A stretch of DNA of 64,000 nucleotides, from the NCBI GenBank assembly GCA_905372565.1, contig CAJPPK010000002.1:1-64000 (forward strand), given 5' to 3'. Origin of the DNA: an uncultured Porphyromonas sp. GTDB taxonomy: Bacteria > Bacteroidota > Bacteroidia > Bacteroidales > Porphyromonadaceae. How positions within the stretch are numbered: the stretch's first letter is position 1; each line of letters begins with the position of its first letter. The notes below the pieces were generated by a model, which searched no databases, had not been told where the DNA came from, and was given only the letters and a program-made list of their open reading frames with translations. The position numbers were made by a program, and so were the translations under genes. This document shows positions 49,742 to 58,048 of this stretch, one piece after another.

Positions 49742-52516
49742 ATGAATAAACTAATTACAGTACTAGCATGTGTGCTAACCTGCTCTCCTGTGGCACTAGC
49801 ACAAGCTACGAACGAGGCACTTGTCGTCGATAGTCGCAGTGGCAAGCCCGTGACACAAGTCCAAGTGAGTATCTATGGACCAGTGTCGAAGAAGATTCTC
49901 TTGGGTCAGGATGCTCGGTATATTCTCTCGGCATTGCCTAAAGGAACTTATACGCTGACCTTTTCAGCCCAGGGATATGAGACGAAGCAGATCGAGGTCG
50001 TGAAGAGAGAAGAAGGTTCTATCACTATTCCTACGCTTCAGCTCGTTGCCTTACGCGAAGGGCTCGCTAGTCGCTATGATGATCTCATCGTCTCGGATGA
50101 AGGCGATTCAGAGACTGCAGGAGTGCAGGATCGTGTCACACTCTTGACTTCCTCTCGTGATCCCTTCCTTAGTGCTTCAAGCTATATCTTTAGCACGGCA
50201 CGTTTTCGTAATCGTGGCTATGACTCGCCCTATGGAGAGCAGATGCTGAATGGTGTCGGGATGAATGATCTGAATTCAGGTTATTCGGCATGGGCTCTCT
50301 GGGGTGGACTCAATGATGTGACTCGCCTGCAGCAGACTTCGCAGACCTTCGAGCCGATCTCTTCAGGCTTTGGAAGTGTCGGTATAACGAATAATGTCAC
50401 GACACGCCCTTCTCTCTATGGGGCTCAGCATCGCTTAACCTACTCGAATAGCAATCGCACCTATAGCAATCGCTTTGCTTATACCTATACCTCAGGGGAG
50501 CGTAAGGATGGTTGGTCGTTTGCCGCTAGTGTCATGCGTCGCATCGGGAGTGGTCAGTACTCCTATGTCCGAGGTCAGCATTACGATGCGTGGAGTTATT
50601 TCTTGGGGATTGAGAAGAAGTTTGACCCGATGAATAGCATATCCCTTATCGCCTTGGGAGCCCCTACTCGACGTGGGGTAGCGAGTGCTTCTACTCAAGA
50701 AGTGTATGATCTCGTCGGCTCCAACTTCTATAATCCCAACATCGGACGACAAGGTGGGAAATGGCGTAATGCACGAGAGCGCAAAAATCATGAGCCGATC
50801 ATCCAGCTCTCACACTACTATAATAATGTAGCGAAGCAGCTCTACATCAATACCACCTTCAGCTATCGATTTGGGCAGAACACCTATTCTGCACTCAACT
50901 GGTATAATGCTCCAGATCCTAGAGCTGACTACTACCGCTATCTTCCTTCCTACTTTACACGTATGGCGGATCCCAATGGTCAAGATCAAGCTTCGGCAGA
51001 TCGCTATACAGAGCTATGGAAGACCGAGCCCAATATACGATATATCAACTGGGATCGTCTCTATGAGGCGAACCGAGGAAATCTGACCACCGTACGTGAT
51101 GCCTCTGGTCGTGTGCTAGCAGAGGGTCGCAAGGCTCTCTATATGATAGAAGATCGTCATACTGATCAGCGTGAGTTCGCCTGGGCTACTTCTGGAAGTT
51201 GGATTCCGAAGAACTGGCTAGAGCTAGCAGGAGGAGTGAACTTCCGACATAATCTGACGAAGAATTATGCTACTGTGGGAGATCTCCTAGGAGCTGACTT
51301 CGTCCATGATATTGACAAGTTCGCAGAGCGTGACTTTGGTGGTGATTCAAGAAAGAGTCAAGTAGATCTACGCCATCCAGATAGGATCGTACAAAAGGGG
51401 GATCGCTTCAGCTATGACTATGATTCTCGTACAACTCGCTATCAGACTTGGCTCAATGCGATCTATCACTTCCGTAAGCTTGATGCTTATTCAGGTCTGG
51501 CTTATACGCACACAGCCATCCAGCGTGATGGGAAGCAGCAGCGAGGATTGTTCCCCGAGAACTCCTTTGGATTGTCCGATTATATCAAATTCAATGATAT
51601 TGCTGCGAAGGTAGGCTTGACTTACAAGCTTAACGGACATCATTACCTCCAGGCAAACATCGCTTATGTAGAGCAGGCTCCTACGTTCCAGAATATCTTT
51701 ATCTCTCCTCGTACACGTAATAGCTATGTCGATGATCCGAAGAGCGAGAAGATTCTCTCGGCTGAAGCGTCTTACCTCGTACGTCTCCCTTGGCTTCGTG
51801 GTCGTATCACCGCCTTCTACAGCCATGCCTCGGACAAGATGAGAGCGATGAACTTCTATGATGATAGTCGTGCCTCCTTCTCCAACTATATGATTACCGG
51901 TATTGCTACTCGCCATCTCGGCCTAGAAGCAGGTGTCGAAGCCAAGCTAAGTCCTACATTGACTGCCAACGCAGCTCTTGCTCTAGGGCAATACCAATAC
52001 GCCAATAATCCCACCTATGTGCAGAGTATTGATAACTCCAACGAGGTGATCGATAAGGATCAGATCTATTGGAAGGGATTGAACCTAAGTGGGACGCCAC
52101 AGACCGCTGCGACGGTAGGTTTGACCTACTACTCGCCATGGTATGCAAATTTTGGAGTAAACGCTAACTATTTTGGGAGAAACTACGTATCTATGTCTCC
52201 CGTACCTCGTACGGATCGTGGACGCTCCTCGCTAGACTATAGCTATATCTTGCCAGAGAGACTACAGGATGGCTTCACGGTCGATGTCTTTGCTAGCTAC
52301 TCTTGGCGTCTGTCCTATGGCACCTTCCTTCGCTTCAATCTCTCGGTAAGTAACCTGCTCAATAATCGTCGCCTGCCTAATGGTGGTTACGAGCAACTAC
52401 GTATACGTACTCTCCGAGGAAGTGATGGTACGCAGCAGCTTTATCGTCCTTTCGATACTAAGCTCTCCTATGTCTATGGGACGACCTTCTTCTTTAATAC
52501 CACACTTCAGTTCTAA
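49742..52516 (+). CDS. TonB-dependent receptor with carboxypeptidase-like N-domain
   Basis: A 924-aa outer-membrane receptor. The signal peptide ends near ALAQ (residue 21). Residues 25-100 form the carboxypeptidase-regulatory-like beta domain common in SusC-type receptors. The plug domain follows (near 140-230, with RFRNRGYDSPYGEQMLNGVG), and a long beta-barrel ends in the classic aromatic residue (TTLQF). It is not a typical SusC, and no SusD gene follows. Instead, two DUF5689 lipoproteins and a nuclease gene follow within 15, 41 and 5 bp. This context suggests import of nucleic-acid fragments or nucleotides, an inference not shown by the receptor sequence itself. Confidence 0.88.
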   Translation: MNKLITVLACVLTCSPVALAQATNEALVVDSRSGKPVTQVQVSIYGPVSKKILLGQDARYILSALPKGTYTLTFSAQGYETKQIEVVKREEGSITIPTLQLVALREGLASRYDDLIVSDEGDSETAGVQDRVTLLTSSRDPFLSASSYIFSTARFRNRGYDSPYGEQMLNGVGMNDLNSGYSAWALWGGLNDVTRLQQTSQTFEPISSGFGSVGITNNVTTRPSLYGAQHRLTYSNSNRTYSNRFAYTYTSGERKDGWSFAASVMRRIGSGQYSYVRGQHYDAWSYFLGIEKKFDPMNSISLIALGAPTRRGVASASTQEVYDLVGSNFYNPNIGRQGGKWRNARERKNHEPIIQLSHYYNNVAKQLYINTTFSYRFGQNTYSALNWYNAPDPRADYYRYLPSYFTRMADPNGQDQASADRYTELWKTEPNIRYINWDRLYEANRGNLTTVRDASGRVLAEGRKALYMIEDRHTDQREFAWATSGSWIPKNWLELAGGVNFRHNLTKNYATVGDLLGADFVHDIDKFAERDFGGDSRKSQVDLRHPDRIVQKGDRFSYDYDSRTTRYQTWLNAIYHFRKLDAYSGLAYTHTAIQRDGKQQRGLFPENSFGLSDYIKFNDIAAKVGLTYKLNGHHYLQANIAYVEQAPTFQNIFISPRTRNSYVDDPKSEKILSAEASYLVRLPWLRGRITAFYSHASDKMRAMNFYDDSRASFSNYMITGIATRHLGLEAGVEAKLSPTLTANAALALGQYQYANNPTYVQSIDNSNEVIDKDQIYWKGLNLSGTPQTAATVGLTYYSPWYANFGVNANYFGRNYVSMSPVPRTDRGRSSLDYSYILPERLQDGFTVDVFASYSWRLSYGTFLRFNLSVSNLLNNRRLPNGGYEQLRIRTLRGSDGTQQLYRPFDTKLSYVYGTTFFFNTTLQF

Positions 52517-52530
52517 TTCCGCAGATAGCC

Positions 52531-53352
52531 ATGTCACATCATCTTCTATACACTGCTTCTCTAGCTGTACTCCTTGCGGGGAGTGCCGTGAGTTGTGTCT
52601 CCTATAATCAGGTCGATGATCCTCGCTTTGATGCGGTGCAGACTCAGCGTGATCGTCTCCCTCTCCCGACCCACACGATTAGCCAACTCAAGGCGCTCTA
52701 CCAGTCAGGTGGGGTAGTCGTTGATAATCCTATTGTCGTCTCTGGCGTTATCATCTCAGATGATAGCGAAGGCAACCTATATAAGTCAGCCTACATAGCC
52801 GATGAGACAGGAGGAATAGAGCTCAAGTTCGGGATGGGTAATCTCTCTAGTCTCTATCCTCAGGGTACACGTGTTCGCCTCTTCTGCCAAGGGTTGAAGC
52901 TCGGCAGTTATGGCAAACAGATCAACATCGGTTGGCCGACGAAGGAGGAGCGCTATGAGACGGGATTTGTCCCCGAGCTTCTTGTGCCTCAGCACCTTTT
53001 TAAGGAAGGCCGAGGTGAAGCTAAGCCCGTCCGACTTACTATGGGCACTATCAATAAGAAGTATGCAGGGATGCTCATTCAGCTAGACGATGTCCAGTTT
53101 GCTACATCCGAGCTAGGGCAGACCTATGCAGACCCTATTGGCAAGGAGACCAATAGAAATGTCAATCGTACGATCGTCGATAAGGCAGGAGGACAACTCA
53201 TCCTGCGTACGAGTAGCTATGCCAAGTTTGCAGGCGTTAAACTACCTCAGGGATCTGGGACGATCACTGCTCTCCTGAACTACTTCCAGAATGAAGCCCA
53301 GCTCACTCTCCTTCGCCAGGAGGACGTGCAGTTCACTTCTCCTCGCTTCTAA
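52531..53352 (+). CDS. DUF5689-domain lipoprotein
   Basis: A 273-aa lipoprotein (signal LLAGSAVSC, Cys22) matching DUF5689, a Bacteroidetes surface domain. The core reads VVVDNPIVVSGVIISDDSEGN and SAYIADETGGIELKFG, then the barrel-like strands RVRLFCQGLKLGSYGKQINIG. This strand pattern recalls OB-fold ligand-binding domains, such as that of nuclease YhcR. It may hold substrate near the receptor, the place SusD takes in sugar systems. Function is inferred. Confidence 0.78.
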   Translation: MSHHLLYTASLAVLLAGSAVSCVSYNQVDDPRFDAVQTQRDRLPLPTHTISQLKALYQSGGVVVDNPIVVSGVIISDDSEGNLYKSAYIADETGGIELKFGMGNLSSLYPQGTRVRLFCQGLKLGSYGKQINIGWPTKEERYETGFVPELLVPQHLFKEGRGEAKPVRLTMGTINKKYAGMLIQLDDVQFATSELGQTYADPIGKETNRNVNRTIVDKAGGQLILRTSSYAKFAGVKLPQGSGTITALLNYFQNEAQLTLLRQEDVQFTSPRF

Positions 53353-53393
53353 GCCTCATAAGACAAATACATCACGACAAATAATCCTGACTG

Positions 53394-55145
53394 ATGAAAA
53401 CGAATAAGTTCACACGCTGGACACTCCTCACAGCCTCCTGTCTTACGCTGACCCTAGCACTTGGTGCTTGTAAGGATAATGATGATGCCTATGATCGTCC
53501 TGCAGTCTCTGTCACGCAGGTAGACAAGACGGCGGATGGTACGACGATCATCGGTAGTGCAGAAGGTACTGCTAAGCTACGCATCTCCTCTAATCGTCCT
53601 TGGACAGCTACGACGGCTCTTGACTGGCTCAGCATTACTCCCGAGTCTGGTAGTGCAGGAGATCACGAGGTCACCATACGTGTGCTGAAGAATAGTACGG
53701 GGGCGACTCGCCAAGGACAGTTTGCCTTCCGAGCAGGAGGACAGACGATCTTCTATACGATACAGCAGCAGTCCGACGGAAGCTCTATCATTAATCCAGG
53801 AGATAAACCCTCCCAACCTGAGAACCCCAATCAGCCCTCCCCTGGTGATGCTACTATAGATGGGACGGATCTGAAGAACTTCATCGCCAAGTACGATACG
53901 GGTGCCTCTGTGACTATCACAGCGGATGAGGTCTTCAAGGCAGTAGTCATCACGGATGCTGCGGGGAATAACTTCGTAAGCAATAAGAACCTCGTCGTGC
54001 AGGCTGGTGACTCGGGTATCGGTATCCGCCTACCTCAGGTGGTGAATACAGCGTGGACATCTGGGACGGTGCTCTCCATCAATGCGAAGGGCGGTAAGGT
54101 CGAACGCTACAATGATGGTTCGCTCCAGCTTAACTTCGCTACTCCTCCAGCGATCACGCCTACGGGAGAGCGCTCGACGATCGTGCCTAAGCAGGTCACG
54201 CTCGCTGATGTCTTCGCTGGGAAGTATGACAATGTCCTTGTTGCTGTCGATGGAGTCCAGTTCGATAAGCCTTATGCTAAGCTCAATAATCAGACCGGAG
54301 CTAAGCCTCAGAATGACTTCCTAAAGATGACAGACTGTGTGACTGCTCTTCCAGCGGGAGTTGATGCTTTGGCTGTAGCGATCTCTGGCTATAGCAAGTT
54401 TAAGGGTGAGCCTGTCTCAGATAAGAATGGGCGTGTCATTGGGATTATCCAGCGTAGTACGAACAAGGATAAGACAGTCAAGCATTACAATCTCTGGCCT
54501 CGTACGGTGGCTGACCTCGCTGGCTTGACGGGTGCTCGTTGTACGGGCACTCCTACGCCAGCGCCTGCCCCCAATCCTGTGCCTAACCCCGTACCCAACC
54601 CAGTCCCTACGCCTGCACCAGCAGGAGCAGATCTCTTCATCTCTGCTTATCTGGAGGGAATAGGTCTAGACAAGTACTTGGCGATCTACAATCCTACGGG
54701 AGCCGAGGTCGATCTATCTGCTTACTCGATCGAGCTAAGTGTCTTCGCCAAGGATAACAACTCAGGGAAGGCAGTAGAGCGTCGCACCTATACGCTTACG
54801 GGGAAGCTCGCTGCCGGAGCTACCGTGATCTTCCGTAGAGACGGTGCTACGGTGAATCAGGGGTATGCTGATGAGAACATCAGTAAGGTGATCGACTTCA
54901 ACGGGAATGATCCGATAGCGCTGAAGAAGAACGGCGCAGTCATTGACGTCCTCGGTAGCTTCCCTAATATCTGGCTAGCTGCGGATGGTAAGATCGGTGC
55001 GGGGAAGGATGTCCTCCTTCACCGCAAGGCTTCGGTCACGGCACCCTCTGCCACCTATGACGCTGGGCAGTGGGAGAGCGTGACGACTATCACGAAGGAG
55101 AGTAAGATCGCAGACCTCTTGACGCAGTACTTCGCTAAGCGCTAA
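53394..55145 (+). CDS. BACON - DUF5689 - lamin-tail lipoprotein
   Basis: A 583-aa lipoprotein (signal ends LALGAC, Cys26) with several domains. A BACON-type domain spans residues 38-125 (ISSNRPWTATTALDWLSITPESG is shown in part here), DUF5689 spans about 155-380, a Pro/Ala/Asn/Val linker lies near 388-408 (repeats of NPVP), and a lamin-tail-like domain follows (FISAYLEGIGLDKYLAIYNPT). BACON domains are linked to carbohydrate or mucin contacts, and lamin-tail domains are common on secreted bacterial nucleases. It is likely exposed at the cell surface. It lies in the middle of the receptor-nuclease operon. Confidence 0.8.
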   Translation: MKTNKFTRWTLLTASCLTLTLALGACKDNDDAYDRPAVSVTQVDKTADGTTIIGSAEGTAKLRISSNRPWTATTALDWLSITPESGSAGDHEVTIRVLKNSTGATRQGQFAFRAGGQTIFYTIQQQSDGSSIINPGDKPSQPENPNQPSPGDATIDGTDLKNFIAKYDTGASVTITADEVFKAVVITDAAGNNFVSNKNLVVQAGDSGIGIRLPQVVNTAWTSGTVLSINAKGGKVERYNDGSLQLNFATPPAITPTGERSTIVPKQVTLADVFAGKYDNVLVAVDGVQFDKPYAKLNNQTGAKPQNDFLKMTDCVTALPAGVDALAVAISGYSKFKGEPVSDKNGRVIGIIQRSTNKDKTVKHYNLWPRTVADLAGLTGARCTGTPTPAPAPNPVPNPVPNPVPTPAPAGADLFISAYLEGIGLDKYLAIYNPTGAEVDLSAYSIELSVFAKDNNSGKAVERRTYTLTGKLAAGATVIFRRDGATVNQGYADENISKVIDFNGNDPIALKKNGAVIDVLGSFPNIWLAADGKIGAGKDVLLHRKASVTAPSATYDAGQWESVTTITKESKIADLLTQYFAKR

Positions 55146-55150
55146 GCTGT

Positions 55151-56356
55151 ATGGATAAGTCTAGTAAAATGATCAAGGACTTCTTCTCCTGCATCCTCTT
55201 GGCTGGGGCTCTCTTCTCCTGTACGACGGAGAAGGGGGATCGCCCCGTTCGTCCCTCTGACCAAGTTCGTCTAAGCCTGCCTGGCTCCTCCTCCGAGCGC
55301 ATCAAGGCGGTTCCCGCTGTCGAAACGAACTTTTTCGTACGTCTGCATGCCCACTCTGCCTGGAAGCTAACCGTTCTCCCCGAAGGCACCTCCTGGATCT
55401 CACTGGAGAGAAGTCATGGCGAGGCTACGGAACATGTCCGCATTGCGGTCACGGTCAAGGAAAACCTAGGAGCTTCTCGCTCCGCCAAGCTGGTCGTGAC
55501 CTCCGAAGGGGTCTCAGATACACTGACGATCGCTCAGGCAGGGACGGGCTCTCCTCAGCCCAATCCAGGCCCACAGCCCTCGCAAGACCCGACGGGGGAG
55601 TATATCCTGGGGGATGTGAATCTGCTTGAAGCTCCTGCTCTGGCAGGGGGCGCTCATAACTACTTCATCACGCATCGGGCGAACGGTATCGTGAACTATT
55701 CGCTGGAGTATGATACGCAGAAGCGTCACCCTCGCTTCGTCTGCTTCTCTTTCGATGATGTCACGTCTCAGAAGAAGGTCAAGCGAAGTGATGCTTGGGC
55801 GTGGGATCCTCAGATCCCTGCGAAGTTCTCCACCGAGAACCTCTTCCGAGGAAGCGGTTATGACCGTGGGCATATGGTCGCCTCCGAAGACCGTGTCTTC
55901 AGCCTCGAAGCGAATCAGCAGACCTTCTACTACTCGAATATGAGTCCTCAGCTCGGGGGGCTTAATCAGAAGTTCTGGCAGCAGCTTGAGGCTCTTGTGC
56001 AGTCTTGGGGGCGCAATGCTTCTCTGCGTGACGTGATCTACGTGGCCAAGGGCGGGACGATCCGCGACCACGAAGTCGAGGCGAACAAGATGCGTAACAT
56101 GGTCGTCGTACCTAAGCACTACTGGATGGCTCTGGTGGTGAAGAAGAGGGCGACTTACCACGGCTTGGCTTTCTACGTCGAGCATCGGGAGTATACAGCC
56201 AGCACGCGCCCCAGTGCGGTGGTGCTGTCCATTGACGAGCTGGAGGGCAAGACGGGTCTTGATCTTTTCCATAACTTCCCTGATGACCTCGAAGCAAAGT
56301 TTGAAGCCGAGACGCCCACTTCGCCTGCTTTCCTTTCTATTTGGCCTGGGCTCTAG
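55151..56356 (+). CDS. BACON-domain DNA/RNA non-specific endonuclease, lipoprotein
   Basis: A 401-aa surface nuclease. The lipoprotein signal ends LFSC (Cys24 from this ATG; an ATG at 55169 also fits). A BACON-like domain covers residues 45-130, followed by a Pro-rich linker (near 135-150) and a NUC domain. The beta-beta-alpha-metal active site is seen in GYDRGHMVASED (DRGH motif, catalytic His), with YYSNMSPQ and N-x-x-x-W-type downstream residues LGGLNQKFWQQLE. NUC enzymes cut DNA and RNA without sequence preference. Five bases separate it from the previous stop, so it is the last gene of the operon. Confidence 0.88.
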   Translation: MDKSSKMIKDFFSCILLAGALFSCTTEKGDRPVRPSDQVRLSLPGSSSERIKAVPAVETNFFVRLHAHSAWKLTVLPEGTSWISLERSHGEATEHVRIAVTVKENLGASRSAKLVVTSEGVSDTLTIAQAGTGSPQPNPGPQPSQDPTGEYILGDVNLLEAPALAGGAHNYFITHRANGIVNYSLEYDTQKRHPRFVCFSFDDVTSQKKVKRSDAWAWDPQIPAKFSTENLFRGSGYDRGHMVASEDRVFSLEANQQTFYYSNMSPQLGGLNQKFWQQLEALVQSWGRNASLRDVIYVAKGGTIRDHEVEANKMRNMVVVPKHYWMALVVKKRATYHGLAFYVEHREYTASTRPSAVVLSIDELEGKTGLDLFHNFPDDLEAKFEAETPTSPAFLSIWPGL

Positions 56357-56429
56357 GCGATTTCGCTAAGCGGATGTGCACTTCATGAGGTGCACCTTAT
56401 AGCACGATCCTAGGCGGTCGTTAGCTACA

Positions 56430-56475
56430 GCTCCTCACCTTCGCTCCTCTTCAGGACGAGGGTGAGGAGCTTGCT
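56430..56475 (+). terminator. Terminator of the receptor-nuclease operon
   Basis: GCTCCTCACC (56430-56439) pairs with GGTGAGGAGC (56461-56470), with partial pairing within the loop, and is followed by TTGCTTT. Confidence 0.65.
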
Positions 56476-56522
56476 TTATGCGCTTGGAGAGAAGACGCTC
56501 TCGGGAGGGCGTGAAGATGCTG

Positions 56523-56638
56523 TGCGCAGGGCGAAAAATTTCTATGCGCATGGAGAGAAATTTCTGTGCGCACGAAAATTTATTTCCGTGCGCACAGAAA
56601 TTTCTTGGCTTCCGCAGGGAGATTTCCTTGCGTCGGCA
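56523..56638. repeat. Palindrome array, 22-bp period (TGCGCA / AAATTT word)
   Basis: TGCGCA starts at 56523, 56545, 56567 and 56589, then TCCGCA at 56611 and TCGGCA at 56633, always 22 bp apart. AAATTT boxes flank the central units on both sides, giving extended dyads such as GAAATTTCTGTGCGCAC. The array is the longest in the window (six units, with the last two degenerate) and lies between the nuclease operon and tgt. Short open frames on both strands here are products of the repeat. Confidence 0.85.
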
Positions 56639-56842
56639 TGCGCTCTCGTCTATGGCTAGGCAGGGCCTTGGCGGAGAAGCCCTGCGTCGCCCTTGTAGCC
56701 GAAGGGAGAGGCGGATATACGGCTCGTGTTGGGAGGGTTGACTGGAGGCGAGTGAGGTCGGCGTAGCGTGCGGGGGAATGCCAGCTCCCATCCCCACCGG
56801 CCCGAATCGAGTCGCTCCGTGGGCTATCTGCCTTGGAAGCTG

Positions 56843-56850
56843 TATCTTTG
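56843..56850 (+). promoter_or_regulatory. -7 promoter element of tgt
   Basis: TATCTTTG lies 39 bp upstream of the tgt ATG. Confidence 0.55.
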
Positions 56851-56889
56851 TGTACCCATATTTATTAGATGATACGCTTCAGATAGAGC

Positions 56890-58023
56890 ATGCTTAAGTT
56901 CGATATCCAACAAACTTGCTCGCAGTCTTCTGCGCGAGCTGGTCGTATTCAGACGGATCATGGTGAGATCCTAACCCCTATATTCATGCCGGTGGGCACA
57001 GTCGGCTCCGTCAAGGCCGTCCACATGCTCGAGCTTCGTGATGACATCCGCGCACAGATTATCCTGGGGAACACTTACCACCTCTATCTACGTCCAGGGC
57101 TCGATACGCTATACAAGGCAGGAGGACTGCACAAGTTCAATAGCTGGGATGGCTCCATCCTGACGGACAGTGGCGGGTATCAAGTCTTTAGCTTGGCGCA
57201 TCGTCGTAAGATCACCGAGGAGGGGGTCACCTTCCGCTCGCATATCGACGGATCGAAGCACCTCTTTACGCCCGAGCGGGTGATGGACATCGAGCGAATC
57301 ATCGGGGCGGACATCATCATGGCTTTCGATGAGTGCTGCCCAGGAGACGCCGACTTCCACTATGCGAAGAAGTCCCTAGCGCTGACCGAGGGCTGGCTTC
57401 GCCGGTGCGTCCAGCGTGTCGCCGAGACTGAGCCACACTACGGCTATCATCAGAGTCTCTTCCCGATCGTGCAGGGCTGTGTCTATCCCGAGCTACGCAC
57501 CCGAGCAGCCGAGTTCGTCGCTTCTCTAGGTGCCGAGGGGAATGCCATCGGAGGCCTTGCTGTCGGAGAGCCCACGGAGAAGATGTACGAGATGGTGGAG
57601 CTGACGAATAGTATCCTGCCCAAGGATAAGCCTCGCTACCTGATGGGCGTCGGTACGCCGATCAACCTGCTGGAGAATATCGCCCGAGGGGTCGATATGT
57701 TTGACTGCATCATGCCTACACGCAATGGCCGCAATGGCCAGCTCTTCACGAGCTACGGGACGATCAACATCCGCAATGCGAAGTGGGCACAGGAGTTCAG
57801 CCCCATAGATCTCGAAGGTACCTCCTTCGTGGATCAGCAGTACACGCTGGCTTACCTTCATCACCTGATCAAGGCCGATGAGATCCTAGGGCTTCAGATC
57901 GCTTCGATTCATAATCTAGCCTTCTACCTCCGCCTCGTGCGTGAAGCTCGTGAGCATATCCTTGCGGGGGACTTCCTCCCTTGGAAGGAGAAGATGGTTC
58001 GTCAGATGAATAATCGCCTCTAG
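56890..58023 (+). CDS. tgt: tRNA-guanine transglycosylase
   Basis: Tgt swaps guanine 34 of GUN-anticodon tRNAs for preQ1 on the way to queuosine. The 377-aa barrel has LGNTYHLYLRPG, the substrate motif ILTDSGGYQVFSL with the general Asp, GGLAVGEP, YLMGVGTP, and the nucleophile region DMFDCIMPTRNGRNG. At the C-terminal zinc site, the usual CxCxxC before the YxxAYLxHL helix is replaced by GTSFVDQQ, so three of the four zinc ligands are lost. This seems usual in Bacteroidetes. It is first in an operon with the LptF/LptG permease. Confidence 0.94.
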   Translation: MLKFDIQQTCSQSSARAGRIQTDHGEILTPIFMPVGTVGSVKAVHMLELRDDIRAQIILGNTYHLYLRPGLDTLYKAGGLHKFNSWDGSILTDSGGYQVFSLAHRRKITEEGVTFRSHIDGSKHLFTPERVMDIERIIGADIIMAFDECCPGDADFHYAKKSLALTEGWLRRCVQRVAETEPHYGYHQSLFPIVQGCVYPELRTRAAEFVASLGAEGNAIGGLAVGEPTEKMYEMVELTNSILPKDKPRYLMGVGTPINLLENIARGVDMFDCIMPTRNGRNGQLFTSYGTINIRNAKWAQEFSPIDLEGTSFVDQQYTLAYLHHLIKADEILGLQIASIHNLAFYLRLVREAREHILAGDFLPWKEKMVRQMNNRL

Positions 58024-58048
58024 CTGGCCCCTTTTATCCCAAAAGCTG

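Noticed and set aside
54548..54620. Minisatellite in the NPVP linker as a member of the palindrome arrays
   Set aside because: It is a coding low-complexity repeat with a 12-base step and no dyads, so unrelated to the 22/23-bp arrays.
55514..56272. 252-codon open frame on the minus strand inside the NUC-domain gene
   Set aside because: Shadow of the real gene; it has Arg/His-rich composition, no domain, and the + strand frame has clear catalytic motifs.
56435..56797. 120-codon open frame on the minus strand (and shorter ones on +) between the nuclease operon and tgt
   Set aside because: The translation is a by-product of the 22-bp TGCGCA/AAATTT array: repeated Cys-Ala-His and Lys-Phe-type strings. 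It also overlaps the terminator hairpin. No domain or start signal was seen.
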